Notes: generated from the letters alone by a model not told the origin. 64,000 nt of DNA from Armatimonadota bacterium (GCA_018268375.1 JAFDWS010000006.1:291062-355061); one strand, 5' to 3'; shown: positions 16,616-24,570, counted from the stretch's first letter. Numbers and translations: made by a program.

Positions 16616-17164
16616 TTATGGCCCCGACTGGACCTCGAAGTAAGCCTGGTCATACTCGACCTCCCAAAACAAGAGGGGAGTCGGCCCTGCGACCCGCACG
16701 CGAACGAGAGCCATGGCCTTGTTGTCGGTCGTCCGCATATAGTTCGAAGGAGGCCCAAATGTGCCGCAAACCATGGTTGTGCCTGATTGCAGCAGGGGCG
16801 CAGTGGCATTCGTAAACGGGTCGAAAACGTTTTTCGTCCAGTCGAACAAGTTCAGAGACTGAGTGTAGTTCCCGATAGCCACACAGCGGCCCGTAATATG
16901 AAAGCTTAAGGATGACGGAGCAGCTGGCAGCCTGGCCTCGAACCGAAGTGTGACCGGATCAACCTGCAGGTTGGCCACCGTGAAGCGACTGAAGCGGAAG
17001 CAGGCACCATCCGCGTCGACCAGGTCGGCGACCGAGCCACTGATGGTCCGACCATAGACCACGGTGACCGCGTTCACGGGCACGGCCTGTTGGGAGGCGG
17101 CGATGGGCACAAGATTGGCCAGGAACGCGACGCTCATTGCGACGCGTGCCAAAGGAGCAAGCAT
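16616..17164 (-). CDS. Secreted protein of unknown function
   Basis: 182 residues. A signal peptide is likely (VAMSVAFLANLVPIAASQQ), cleaved near SQQA. The mature part begins VTVVYGRTISGSVADLVDADGACFRFSRFTVAN, followed by beta-rich sequence (VDPVTLRFEARLP, LVRVRVAGPTPLLFWEVEYDQAYFEV). It looks like a single beta-sandwich domain with four cysteines that could form disulfides. I do not recognise the family. It lies between rng and the divergent zinc-ribbon gene, with no hint of partners. Confidence 0.7.
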   Translation of the reverse strand: MLAPLARVAMSVAFLANLVPIAASQQAVPVNAVTVVYGRTISGSVADLVDADGACFRFSRFTVANLQVDPVTLRFEARLPAAPSSLSFHITGRCVAIGNYTQSLNLFDWTKNVFDPFTNATAPLLQSGTTMVCGTFGPPSNYMRTTDNKAMALVRVRVAGPTPLLFWEVEYDQAYFEVQSGP

Positions 17165-17255
17165 TAGAAGCCGTTGTTCCCTGAGCCAGAGCCGTGGGCC
17201 CAGTCATTTCAGCCAGAGTTGACGACCAGCCCAGGGCCCTGCCAACCTGTCTGCA

Positions 17256-17585
17256 GTGCCGATTTACGAGTTCCGCTGTAAGGATTGCGGTGCGAAGGTC
17301 GCCCTTTTGATGGGAATGACTTCGGAACCAGACGAAGAGGTATGTCCCAAATGCGGGAGCCGCAACCTCGGTCGGTTGGTGTCGCGATTCCGAAAGGGGC
17401 GGACTGAAGATGACCGAGTGGACGAGCTTGCCGACCGCCTTGAGGTCATGGGAGAACCCGACAGCGCCAACGAGATGCGTGGCCTGGTGCGGGAAATGGG
17501 GAAGGCTATGGACGAGGACTTTAGCGACGAGATGGAAGAGTTGTTCGAGTCAGACATGGAAGAAGACGCGCCAGCAGACGACTAG
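17256..17585 (+). CDS. FmdB-type zinc-ribbon protein
   Basis: 109 residues starting at GTG. The N-terminal ~50 residues are a zinc ribbon of the FmdB/CxxC_CxxC_SSSS family: MPIYEFRCKDCGA followed by EVCPKCGSRNLGRLVSRF, four cysteines binding one zinc. The acidic C-terminal half (VDELADRLEVMG, FESDMEEDAPADD) is probably helical. The family is often linked to regulation or nucleic-acid binding, but its exact role is not established. It runs in the same direction as tdk, 18 bases downstream, though tdk has its own -10-like site. Confidence 0.85.
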   Translation: MPIYEFRCKDCGAKVALLMGMTSEPDEEVCPKCGSRNLGRLVSRFRKGRTEDDRVDELADRLEVMGEPDSANEMRGLVREMGKAMDEDFSDEMEELFESDMEEDAPADD

Positions 17586-17591
17586 CTGTTC

Positions 17592-17597
17592 TACAAT
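17592..17597 (+). promoter_or_regulatory. Candidate -10 (TACAAT) for leaderless tdk
   Basis: TACAAT ends six bases before the GTG of tdk. The region between holds no ribosome-binding site, so the transcript would start at or near the GTG. Confidence 0.5.
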
Positions 17598-17603
17598 GCC
17601 CCG

Positions 17604-18203
17604 GTGCGATCCTTGAAGCCTCTTGGTCAGATCACTGTGGTCTGCGGAAGCATGTACGCCGGCAAGTCTGAAGAACTGATCCGGCTCGCCCGCCGAGCGC
17701 TCTACGCAAAGAAGAAAGTCCAAGTCTTCAAGCCGGCGATCGACAACCGCTACGACGAAGAGATGGTCGTCACCCACATGGGCGTCAGACATGAAGCCGT
17801 CCCCGTGAAGACCGTCAAGGAACTCGAGTCGAAGATCGAAAAGGGGACCCAGGTTGTTTGCGTCGAGGAAGTGCAGTTCTTCGACCGTTCGATCGTCGAC
17901 CTGGCGGTCCGCCTGGCTGACAACGGTCTGGAGGTGATACTCGCCGGCCTAGACCAAGACTTTCGAAGAAAACCGTTCGGGCCGATGGCTGAGTTGCTGT
18001 GCGCGGCCGATGAAGTCGTCAAGCTTCGGGCCATCTGTATGAACTGCGGGCGGCCCGCCAGCCATACATACCGGATGGTGGACGGTCGGCCAGCCCACAA
18101 AGACGACCCGGTGGTCCTGATAGGAGCCACCGAGGTCTATGAAGCGCGTTGCCGCAGTTGTTTCGAACTGCGCGGAGAGAAGAAAGCGAGCCCTACTCGA
18201 TGA
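17604..18203 (+). CDS. tdk: Thymidine kinase (type II)
   Basis: Phosphorylates thymidine (and deoxyuridine) in the salvage pathway. 199 residues, the usual length. GSMYAGKSEE (15-24) is the Walker A loop. VVCVEEVQFFD is the Walker B region carrying the catalytic Glu. FRRKPFGPM is part of the lasso/nucleoside site. CMNCG and CRSC form the zinc site. RYDEEMVVTHMG is the flexible region after the first strand. The start is GTG; the 3' end overlaps the convergent gene by 11 bases. Confidence 0.95.
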   Translation: MRSLKPLGQITVVCGSMYAGKSEELIRLARRALYAKKKVQVFKPAIDNRYDEEMVVTHMGVRHEAVPVKTVKELESKIEKGTQVVCVEEVQFFDRSIVDLAVRLADNGLEVILAGLDQDFRRKPFGPMAELLCAADEVVKLRAICMNCGRPASHTYRMVDGRPAHKDDPVVLIGATEVYEARCRSCFELRGEKKASPTR

Positions 18204-18885
18204 TGTCCATCACGACCTTGCCGTTGATCATCTGACCAGCGATCGGCACGTTCGTCCACTGCTGTTCAGACTTGATCACGACTCCGGTCGAGATCTCGAC
18301 CCAGACCGTGCCCTTCGACGATGCAGGATCGGTACCGGCGGTCTCCTTAGCCTCGAAGCTCACTTTAAAGACATCGTGGGCCCCGACCTTCTCCTGACCA
18401 AGGATCTCAAAGGAGTAGGAGACGTCCATCGTGCCCTTGTCCTTAATGCCCTTGTAAGCGCTCATCCACTTGGAACCAACCTTGACCGGCTCCTTCGGGA
18501 AGATGAACGATTGAAGATTGGCCGCGCGAATGCTGTCGCCGGTGACCTCGTCACCCTGCATGTCGGCGACCCATCCTTCAGGCGACAAGGTCGTCGTGGT
18601 AGCACCGCCAACGCCCGCCGGAGCGGGCGAGTCTTGGCCATTGATACTGAGGACCATGTCCTGCTGCTCGGAACTCACGACATAGCTGCCGTCCCCGTTG
18701 ACCTTCATGACCTTGTCGGTGGTCTTGGCTGAGAATTTGATGGCCATGCCACCAATCTCGGTGTCCACTGCAAGCTTGTACTTGACGGAATCGCCTTCCT
18801 TGGCGTTGCGCTTCAGCGCGACGGGATCCTGGGCAAGAGCGAGCGATGCCGTGAGGACCGCCGCGATAAACACCATGGTTCGCAT
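18193..18885 (-). CDS. Secreted DUF6263-like protein of unknown function
   Basis: 230 residues. Signal peptide RTMVFIAAVLTASLALAQ. The mature protein begins DPVALKRNAKEGDSVKYKLAVDTEIGG and has the pattern of a repeated beta sandwich (SVKYKLAVDTE..., TMDVSYSFEILGQEKVGAHDVFKVSFEAKET, GTVWVEISTGVVIKSEQQW). This resembles periplasmic DUF6263/DUF4412-type proteins, but I cannot name a function. The ATG at 18885 sits six bases after TACAAT, so a leaderless transcript is likely; an ATG nine bases further in (18876) is an alternative. Divergent from the DUF2905 gene. Confidence 0.75.
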   Translation of the reverse strand: MRTMVFIAAVLTASLALAQDPVALKRNAKEGDSVKYKLAVDTEIGGMAIKFSAKTTDKVMKVNGDGSYVVSSEQQDMVLSINGQDSPAPAGVGGATTTTLSPEGWVADMQGDEVTGDSIRAANLQSFIFPKEPVKVGSKWMSAYKGIKDKGTMDVSYSFEILGQEKVGAHDVFKVSFEAKETAGTDPASSKGTVWVEISTGVVIKSEQQWTNVPIAGQMINGKVVMDIIE

Positions 18886-18891
18886 CCGCCT

Positions 18892-18897
18892 ATTGTA
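18892..18897 (-). promoter_or_regulatory. Candidate -10 (TACAAT), minus strand
   Basis: Six bases before the ATG at 18885. It mirrors the TACAAT of the divergent gene at 18928, so the two genes have near-symmetrical leaderless promoters within 56 bases. Confidence 0.5.
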
Positions 18898-18927
18898 CTG
18901 GGTCACGTTGGACCTCGGACGGCCCTG

Positions 18928-18933
18928 TACAAT
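18928..18933 (+). promoter_or_regulatory. Candidate -10 (TACAAT), plus strand
   Basis: Seven bases before the ATG at 18941. A TTGGAC lies 14 bases upstream, shorter than the usual spacer, so the -35 is doubtful. Confidence 0.5.
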
Positions 18934-18940
18934 CGATTTC

Positions 18941-19171
18941 ATGGAGCAAGCCGGGCGGTTCATGATGTTGGTGGGACTTGGTCTCGCGTTGCTCGGCGGC
19001 ATAGTCTTCGCCATCGGGCGCCTGTTTCCAAGTTTCCGCCCTGGCCACCTGCCGGGAGACATTTCGGTGGAGAAACCAGGCTTCACACTTGCTATCCCAC
19101 TGACAACGATGATCCTCGTCTCCATCGTCGCTTCGCTCCTGCTCTGGCTGCTGGGAGCGCTTCGGCGGTGA
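18941..19171 (+). CDS. DUF2905 family two-helix membrane protein
   Basis: 76 residues. Two transmembrane helices (FMMLVGLGLALLGGIVFAIG and FTLAIPLTTMILVSIVASLLLWLLG) flank the conserved loop FRPGHLPGDISVEKPG, the signature of this small inner-membrane family. Function unknown. It heads an operon with the HAD hydrolase and queA: its TGA overlaps the next GTG by four bases. In other bacteria DUF2905 genes also often neighbour queA/ruvB-type genes, which fits this context. Confidence 0.87.
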   Translation: MEQAGRFMMLVGLGLALLGGIVFAIGRLFPSFRPGHLPGDISVEKPGFTLAIPLTTMILVSIVASLLLWLLGALRR

Positions 19172-19869
19172 GCGTCCGCGCCGTCACGTTTGACTGCGCC
19201 CAGACATTGCTGGCAGTCGATTGGAAGCCAGCCGCCCTCGCCATCGAGTGTGCCAAGCGCTTGGGGTTGCCCGTCGACGATTGGACGCACGGTAACGCGT
19301 ACGACCAGCTTCTCCGAAAGGCTTGGCCTGCCTTTGTCGAGATGAACTTGACTCGAGACGAGGACGCCTCCGACCTCTTTTGGCGCGAATTGACGCAGGC
19401 ATGGTGCCGGGAGTGTGGATTCGAGCCGGCCACCGCCAGCGATCTCTACGACACTGCAGAGCGATTGATCTATGGGCGACCCTCGTCAGTCTTCGCCCTT
19501 TATGACGACGTCATCCCTTGTCTGACAGCGCTCCGCGAGAGGGGAATCAAGATGGCCATCGTCAGCAACTGGGACATTTCGCTCCACAAGGCCGTGCGCA
19601 GCTATGGGCTCGCTCCTTTCTTCGACAAAGTCGTTGCCAGCATGGAGGAAGGGATCGAAAAGCCTGACCCAAGGATCTTCAAGATAGCGCTTGATGCCCT
19701 TGGCATCGATCCTCTAGAGTGCGTGCACGTTGGTGACAATCCGCTCGATGACCTCGCCGGTGCCCGTCGGGCCGGGATGAAGGCGTTCGTCATCGACCGG
19801 AGGGGTGAGTCGACTTCAAACGTCTATATCTCTTCGTTGTTGGAACTGCCAGAGAGGATCGGGCTTTGA
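19168..19869 (+). CDS. HAD-superfamily hydrolase
   Basis: 233 residues, starting GTG inside the previous stop codon (GTGA). Motif I is VTFDCAQTLL: the first Asp nucleophile is present, but the usual second Asp is Ala, as in several HDHD3-like members. Motif II is MAIVSNWD (Ser/Asn). Motif III is the Lys of EKPDPRIF. Motif IV is VHVGDNPLDDLAGARRAGM. The alpha-helical C1 cap lies between motifs I and II. A phosphatase or dehalogenase role is possible; with the altered motif I, catalytic acid/base chemistry may differ. Coupled to queA. Confidence 0.87.
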   Translation: MSVRAVTFDCAQTLLAVDWKPAALAIECAKRLGLPVDDWTHGNAYDQLLRKAWPAFVEMNLTRDEDASDLFWRELTQAWCRECGFEPATASDLYDTAERLIYGRPSSVFALYDDVIPCLTALRERGIKMAIVSNWDISLHKAVRSYGLAPFFDKVVASMEEGIEKPDPRIFKIALDALGIDPLECVHVGDNPLDDLAGARRAGMKAFVIDRRGESTSNVYISSLLELPERIGL

Positions 19870-20855
19870 GGCTGGAAGAGTTCGACTACGAACTGCCCGA
19901 AGAACTCATCGCCCAGCGGCCCCTCGAAGACAGGGCCGCGTCTCGTCTTCTCCATCTCGACCGTTCTTCAGGTGCGGTCTCCCACTTGACCTTTCGCCAG
20001 GGCCTGGACTTGCTCCGCGAAGGAGACCTTCTTGTCCTGAACGACACGAGGGTCTCGGCCCGAAGACTCCATGGGCGCCGGGCGACAGGTGCCAAGGTGG
20101 AGGCCCTGGTGATGTCCGCTCGAGGAAGTCTTTTCGAAGCCCTCGTCAAGCCCGCCAAGCGGCTCCGGCCAGGTGAGACCATCGAGTTCGATTCAGGGCC
20201 AAGGGCCCTCGTCGTCGAGGACTTAGGAGACGGCAAGAAGCTTCTCGAGTTCGACCGTCCTCTCGATCATTCCGGGACGGTGCCCTTGCCGCCGTACGTG
20301 CATGAGTCGCTGCAAGACGAGGAGAGGTACCAGACCGTCTATGCGAGCACTCCAGGCAGTAGTGCCGCGCCCACTGCGGGGTTGCATTTCACATTGGACC
20401 TCCTGGAAGGGCTAAGGCAACGCGGAGTCCAGACTGCGACGGTGACGCTTGACGTCGGGCTCGACACCTTCAGGCCAGTCATGGTCGAAGAAATCGATCA
20501 GCATGTGATGCACGGCGAGGTCTGTACTGTGTCAGAAGAAACGGCCGAAGCCGTCGCCACATGCAAGGGAAGGATTATCGCGGTCGGCACGACGACCGTC
20601 CGGACGCTTGAGTCATTTGCAAATGGGCCGAGGTCTATTGCGAGCGGATCACTGGTGAGCAGGCTCTTCATCCGTCCCGGTTACAAGTTTCGAGTGATCG
20701 ACGGCATGTTCACGAACTTCCACATGCCCCGCACCACCATGATGATGATGATCTCCGCGATGGCAGGGCGGGACGCCGTGTTGGCGGCGTACCGCGAGGC
20801 CGTTCAGCTTCGCTACCGGTTCTTGAGCTTCGGCGACAGCATGCTGATTGTTTGA
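19866..20855 (+). CDS. queA: S-adenosylmethionine:tRNA ribosyltransferase-isomerase
   Basis: Transfers and isomerises the ribosyl part of SAM onto preQ1-modified tRNA to make epoxyqueuosine at the wobble base. 329 residues, close to the normal ~340. Family motifs are EFDYELPEELIAQRPLEDR at the N-terminus, DLLVLNDTRVSARRL, the AAPTAGLHF block, VTLDVGLDTFRPV, HGEVCTVSEETAEAV, VGTTTVRTLES and the C-terminal FIRPGYKFRVIDGMFTNFH. The start is TTG overlapping the HAD stop (TTGA), so it is translationally coupled. tgt and queG are not in the window. Confidence 0.95.
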   Translation: MRLEEFDYELPEELIAQRPLEDRAASRLLHLDRSSGAVSHLTFRQGLDLLREGDLLVLNDTRVSARRLHGRRATGAKVEALVMSARGSLFEALVKPAKRLRPGETIEFDSGPRALVVEDLGDGKKLLEFDRPLDHSGTVPLPPYVHESLQDEERYQTVYASTPGSSAAPTAGLHFTLDLLEGLRQRGVQTATVTLDVGLDTFRPVMVEEIDQHVMHGEVCTVSEETAEAVATCKGRIIAVGTTTVRTLESFANGPRSIASGSLVSRLFIRPGYKFRVIDGMFTNFHMPRTTMMMMISAMAGRDAVLAAYREAVQLRYRFLSFGDSMLIV

Positions 20856-20905
20856 AGCAAGCTGGGAATTCTTAGAAGAAATGTGATGTATGATGAGGTT
20901 CTCGT

Positions 20906-21445
20906 ATGCCAGGTTCCAAAGAATTCGATCCAATGGCGTACATCGAGAGCGCGTTTCTCGACAAAAGCCCGAACGGGGTCACGGTTCCGGTAACCAACGC
21001 TGACGCCGAAACCGCTGTCGTGGCTGGGAAGGCTCCTCGCGGCTCTGCCACGAAATTTCGAAAGACCGCCCTCAGTGCTCCACGACCAAGGCGAGTCAAA
21101 TCCGCTGACTCTCGCGAACCCCTGGACGACGGGTTCAAGGAGCTTCTCGAACACCTTCCTCGAAACATTGAGTTCCTCGGCAAGTTCTTCAACGACTCCG
21201 TCACGTCCCACTACTACAACCACGGCTTCAAGGAGAGCAGGGAGGATCTCATCAAGAGGCTCCTCGACCCTGAGTTGACCCTGGAAGAAGTGAGCCGCCT
21301 TCTCGGCGTCTGTCCCGCCACCGTTCGTCGCTATACGAACCGCGGCTGGATCGACCACCACCGCACCAAAGGTGGACAAAGGAGGTTCAGGCTCAGCAGT
21401 GTGGTGAGGTTCGTCGACCGGCACGGAAGGACGCCCGAGGCATAA
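20906..21445 (+). CDS. MerR/excisionase-type helix-turn-helix DNA-binding protein
   Basis: 179 residues. The N-terminal ~85 residues are low-complexity and basic (PRPRRVKS), probably disordered. Residues ~120-175 form the DNA-binding part: LTLEEVSRLLGVCPATVRRYTNRGW, then HHRTKGGQRRFRLSSVVRFVDRHG, the winged HTH seen in MerR-like regulators and excisionases. A conserved-looking FKESREDLIKRLLDPE precedes it. No phage genes are nearby, so a chromosomal regulator is more likely than an excisionase. TATGAT lies 11 bases before the ATG. Nine bases separate it from the glycosyltransferase gene. Confidence 0.82.
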   Translation: MPGSKEFDPMAYIESAFLDKSPNGVTVPVTNADAETAVVAGKAPRGSATKFRKTALSAPRPRRVKSADSREPLDDGFKELLEHLPRNIEFLGKFFNDSVTSHYYNHGFKESREDLIKRLLDPELTLEEVSRLLGVCPATVRRYTNRGWIDHHRTKGGQRRFRLSSVVRFVDRHGRTPEA

Positions 21446-21446
21446 T
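21441..21446 (+). promoter_or_regulatory. Candidate -10 (CATAAT) for the glycosyltransferase gene
   Basis: CATAAT overlaps the stop region of the HTH gene and ends eight bases before the GTG at 21455, consistent with a leaderless start. Confidence 0.35.
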
Positions 21447-21454
21447 TGTCCTGA

Positions 21455-22621
21455 GTGCGGCTCCTTAAGATCGCGCTGTTTTCAGACAGTGCCTTGCCCG
21501 TGCTGAACGGCGTGAGCATCAGCATCGACGCCCTCGTCCGCTCCTTGCGAGAACGGGGGCACAGCGTCTATGTCTACACGTCCGGCATGGGCGTTCAGGA
21601 CGCCGACCCGAACACGACGCGCTTTATCTCCTTCCACACGCCGCTGACCAAGGACTACCCTCTGGCCATCCCGCCGTTCTATCCTTGGTTCCACGAGTTC
21701 AAGCGGCACAACTTTGACATCGTACACACCCACACGCCGTTCACGGTCGGCTTTGTCGGGCTCAGGTGGGCGCAGTCCTGCGATATCCCCTTGGTTAGCA
21801 CCTATCACACGCACTACGATAAATACGCCCACTACGTGCCAATCGCCCCGAAGCGCTATCTTCGCTACAAAATCGCGAAGCACACCAACTTCTATTACAA
21901 CAGTGTCGACCATGTGGTGACCCCCAGTGAAGCCTCGCGCCGCTGGCTCCTTCGGCACTCTGTGCACAAGCCCGTCTCCGTTATCCCCACCGGAGTGCCC
22001 GATCCGATCCCGATTGATCGCAATGCCGTCCGCGCCAGCCTCGGGTTGTCGCCCCTCCGAAAGGTCGTCCTCTATGCCGGGCGCATCGCCAAGGAAAAGA
22101 ACATCGGCACCCTCCTCGAAGCTGCCTCCCTGGTCTTTTCCCAGGACGTCGAGAGCGAGCTTTGGATCGTCGGCGACGGACCTGCCCGGAGCGACTTCCA
22201 ATCATTGGCCCGTCAATTGGAGATCGGAGACAGGGTGCGGTTTTGGGGCGCGGTCGATCGGCAACGTATCGGCGAGTTTTACGCGGCGAGCGATGTGTTC
22301 GCCTTCCCTTCGATGACCGAGACCCAGGGCCTTGTCGTGACCGAGGCCATGACTTACGGGCTACCCGCCATCGTCGTCCATGGCGGTGGCGCGTCCGCTT
22401 CGGTCAAGGACGGCCAGACTGGCTTTGTCGTGCACAACGATCCGTTCGAGATGTCTCAGCGGATCATTCAAACCTTGAGCGATCCGCTTCTCTACGAAAG
22501 TCTTTCCAGAGCGGCTGAAACCCACGCCAGGTCCTGCACAATCAGCGAAATGACCTCGCGCATTCTCGCCACCTACCGGTCCGTACTCGGTGAAACGGAG
22601 GCGCAACTGGTTCATGTCTAA
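21455..22621 (+). CDS. GT4-family glycosyltransferase
   Basis: 388 residues starting GTG. GT-B fold. The N-terminal acceptor half contains FSDSALPVLNGVSISIDAL and HTHTPFTVGFVGL. The C-terminal donor half contains VLYAGRIAKEKNIGTLLEA, LWIVGDGPARSDF, RFWGAVDRQRIGEFYAASDVFAFPS and the E-x7-E type TETQGLVVTEAM. It resembles diacylglycerol glucosyltransferases and alpha-mannosyltransferases such as MgtA, so it probably glycosylates a lipid at the membrane using a nucleotide sugar. The downstream membrane protein overlaps its stop codon. Confidence 0.9.
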   Translation: MRLLKIALFSDSALPVLNGVSISIDALVRSLRERGHSVYVYTSGMGVQDADPNTTRFISFHTPLTKDYPLAIPPFYPWFHEFKRHNFDIVHTHTPFTVGFVGLRWAQSCDIPLVSTYHTHYDKYAHYVPIAPKRYLRYKIAKHTNFYYNSVDHVVTPSEASRRWLLRHSVHKPVSVIPTGVPDPIPIDRNAVRASLGLSPLRKVVLYAGRIAKEKNIGTLLEAASLVFSQDVESELWIVGDGPARSDFQSLARQLEIGDRVRFWGAVDRQRIGEFYAASDVFAFPSMTETQGLVVTEAMTYGLPAIVVHGGGASASVKDGQTGFVVHNDPFEMSQRIIQTLSDPLLYESLSRAAETHARSCTISEMTSRILATYRSVLGETEAQLVHV

Positions 22622-23570
22622 GGGGATGCGCGACTTCGCGATCCTGGCGGGCTGCCTGTTCGTCATCCGGTTGTTTCTCGGTTTCCTCAGTTTTCCGGCC
22701 GGGATTGCTCCCGTCCTCAACTTCCTTTCAACGATCGTCTTCCTCGGCCTCCCGATCATCGCCCTGTACCGCGCGGCCGATGAGGACTGGACAGCAAAAG
22801 CAGCCGGCTTGTGTCTTGGAGCCGGTGCGGCCGTGCACGTCCTCGGGGGCTTGGCCCTTCGGTTCGTGTTGCCCCCGTTCGGACTCGGCACCTTGGTCGT
22901 GCAATCGCTGGTTCAACTAGGGATAGCGTTCTGGACACTGGGGCTCGGCGCATACGTCGCCCTCTTGATCAAGGACAAGAACCTGATCCTGCCCGTCGCT
23001 CTCTTCTTGGCTGGCCTGGACGTCTTTCTCGTTTTCTATCCCGCAGCCCCGACCTCAAAGATCGTCCGGCAATATCCCGTGGTCTTCCAGTCCATGGGCG
23101 TCACGGTGCCTTCGGCACGCCCAGCCACGCCCCGGGAGCCACAAGGAGCACGTGTTGTTCCCCAAGCCTATGTGGGGCCTGCCGATTTGCTCTTCATCGC
23201 CGCGTTCTTGATCGCGCTCCATCGCTTTGGCATGAAGGTGCGGGAGACCGTGAAGTGGCTCGTCCCCGTGATGGTCGTCTACCTGCTTCTCGTCCTTTCT
23301 CCGCTGAACCTCAACACCCTCCCCGCCCTCGTGCCCATCGGCCTGACCGTCCTAGCCGTGAACTGGCGCGAGTTTCACTTGTCCCGCGAGGAGCGAGCGA
23401 TGGTTTGGGGGGCCGGGCTTCTCGCGTTCGCGATCGCCGTGTTTGGCCTCGTCGCCCACTTCAAGGACGCGAAAGCAAGGCTAGCTGAGCCTTTGACGAC
23501 GGAGACCGCCCCAGGAGGCTCAGGATCGGCAACGAGGCCTCCGCAACCAGCCGGTGGTCAACCCCAGTAG
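22614..23570 (+). CDS. Multi-pass membrane protein of unknown function
   Basis: 318 residues from the ATG that overlaps the glycosyltransferase stop; GGAGG lies 12 bases upstream, and a GTG at 22590 is an alternative. About eight hydrophobic segments are visible (FAILAGCLFVIRLFLGFL, LNFLSTIVFLGLPIIALY, VALFLAGLDVFLVFYP, LLFIAAFLIALHRF, VPVMVVYLLLVLSPL, MVWGAGLLAFAIAVFGLVAHF). There is a proline-rich cytoplasmic or periplasmic loop (~160-180) and a disordered Pro/Gly-rich tail. No family is recognised. Coupling to the GT4 gene suggests an envelope-lipid role. Its 3' end overlaps the convergent HMG-CoA lyase gene by 110 bases. Confidence 0.75.
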   Translation: MSKGMRDFAILAGCLFVIRLFLGFLSFPAGIAPVLNFLSTIVFLGLPIIALYRAADEDWTAKAAGLCLGAGAAVHVLGGLALRFVLPPFGLGTLVVQSLVQLGIAFWTLGLGAYVALLIKDKNLILPVALFLAGLDVFLVFYPAAPTSKIVRQYPVVFQSMGVTVPSARPATPREPQGARVVPQAYVGPADLLFIAAFLIALHRFGMKVRETVKWLVPVMVVYLLLVLSPLNLNTLPALVPIGLTVLAVNWREFHLSREERAMVWGAGLLAFAIAVFGLVAHFKDAKARLAEPLTTETAPGGSGSATRPPQPAGGQPQ

Positions 23571-24342
23571 GCACACCCGAACGGTCTAGGAAATAGAGGA
23601 GGTCTTCCGTCGCAAGGTTGCCACCTGCACCTGGCGCGTACGGGCAACCGCCAAGTCCTCCTGCGCTCGAATCGAACACCGTATAGCCCAGCGAAAGCGC
23701 TTCCGCGATGTTGGCGACCGCTGTACCGCGAGTGTCGTGGAAGTGCCACGCCACCTTCTCCTTCGGCAGGCCCAGTGCGCGCTCGAGCGCCCGGACTTCG
23801 CGCGGCACCGCGACCCCGATCGTGTCACCAAGGGAAACCTCGTCGGCCCCCATCTCCAAGAGCCGGCGCGCCACGTCAGCAGTCGCCGAAGGGTCGACCT
23901 TGCCCGCATAGGGGCACTCGAACGCGGTGCTGACGTAGCCTCGGACCCATCCTTCCGGCCGCTCAGACCGAAATCGCTCCATCACTGCACTGAAGACGTC
24001 GAGCGACTCGGCGACGGTCATATTGATGTTCTTCTGGGTGAACGCGTCGCTCGCGGCGGTGAACAATGCGATCCTCTGAACCCCTGTCTCCAGCGCTCGG
24101 TCGAGTCCTCGCTCGTTAGGGACGAGGGCCGAATAAAGTCCGCCCTTGGGGAGCAAAGGCCACAGTTCGGCCGCATCGCCTAGCTGGGGGACCCACTTTG
24201 GCGAGACGAAACTTGTCGCCTCGATCTCCTTTAGGCCAGATTCGAGCAAGCGCTGGACGAAAGCCGCCTTCTCTGCGGTCGGAACCGCAGTCGGCTCGTT
24301 CTGGAGCCCGTCCCGAGGGCCGACCTCGACGATCCTGACCAT
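23461..24342 (-). CDS. mvaB: Hydroxymethylglutaryl-CoA lyase
   Basis: Cleaves HMG-CoA to acetyl-CoA and acetoacetate, the last step of leucine breakdown. 293 residues, normal length. VEVGPRDGLQNE holds the substrate/metal Arg-Asp pair. The strand order of the HMGL TIM barrel follows: EATSFVSPKWVPQLGD, ALVPNERGLDRAL, RGYVSTAFECPYAGKVD, GADEVSLGDTIGVA, WHFHDTRGTAVANIAEAL with metal-binding histidines, and GLGGCPYAPGAGGNLATEDLL with the catalytic Cys. It has its own promoter just downstream of another gene's terminator. The biotin/lipoyl carrier gene nearby fits a branched-chain acyl-CoA pathway. Confidence 0.94.
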   Translation of the reverse strand: MVRIVEVGPRDGLQNEPTAVPTAEKAAFVQRLLESGLKEIEATSFVSPKWVPQLGDAAELWPLLPKGGLYSALVPNERGLDRALETGVQRIALFTAASDAFTQKNINMTVAESLDVFSAVMERFRSERPEGWVRGYVSTAFECPYAGKVDPSATADVARRLLEMGADEVSLGDTIGVAVPREVRALERALGLPKEKVAWHFHDTRGTAVANIAEALSLGYTVFDSSAGGLGGCPYAPGAGGNLATEDLLYFLDRSGVPTGVDHRLVAEASLPILSLLGRSPSSKAQLALLSRP

Positions 24343-24348
24343 ATACAG

Positions 24349-24377
24349 ATTCTAGAAGATCACCCAGCTGATGCCAA
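24349..24377 (-). promoter_or_regulatory. Promoter of the HMG-CoA lyase gene (TTGGCA-17-TAGAAT)
   Basis: On the minus strand TTGGCA (24377-24372), a 17-base spacer and TAGAAT (24354-24349) make a near-consensus sigma-70 promoter. The start codon follows six bases after the -10, so the mRNA is probably leaderless. The -35 touches the T-run of the upstream terminator. Confidence 0.65.
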
Positions 24378-24403
24378 AAAAAGACCCCCTTCTCAGGGGG
24401 CCT
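24375..24403 (-). terminator. Intrinsic terminator followed by TTTTTTT (minus strand)
   Basis: On the minus strand GGCCCCCT-GAGA-AGGGGGTC, stem of 5-6 G-C pairs, followed directly by seven T. It ends transcription coming from the 24584-27657 operon or from a separate small RNA. Confidence 0.8.
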
Positions 24404-24570
24404 AGCACTTTCATCTCTTTCAGGGAAGATCCCTTACGGACGCCTGCTTTCTTCTTTTTTACGCATAGTCGCCGTAGGGCTCGCTCTTGCTGTCGCCAAG
24501 CCAAGTTGGCTGCCCTCGGACTCACGGATGAACCGGAATCGTCGTGCCAACGTCGGCAGGTAGAGACACT
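24378..24570 (-). ncRNA. Candidate small RNA or long structured 3' UTR
   Basis: Between the stop at 24584 and the terminator lies ~190 bases without a convincing ORF. A TATAGT on the minus strand (24576-24571) precedes it. Possible stems include GTTGGC/GCCAAC, GGCTTG/CGAGCC and AGGGA/TCCCT. The length would suit 6S RNA, but I do not see the long 5'-3' pairing with a central bubble expected for 6S, nor SRP or tmRNA hallmarks. It may simply be the operon's 3' UTR. Confidence 0.3.

Noticed and set aside
20906..21445. Excisionase of a mobile element
   Set aside because: The HTH domain fits, but no integrase, attachment site or phage gene is nearby, so a chromosomal regulator is more likely.
24450..24560. 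tmRNA-like tag reading frame in the candidate RNA
   Set aside because: A possible short frame ends GDYA-stop, but tmRNA would need ~350 bases, a tRNA-like 3' end with CCA and a G-U acceptor stem; none is present.
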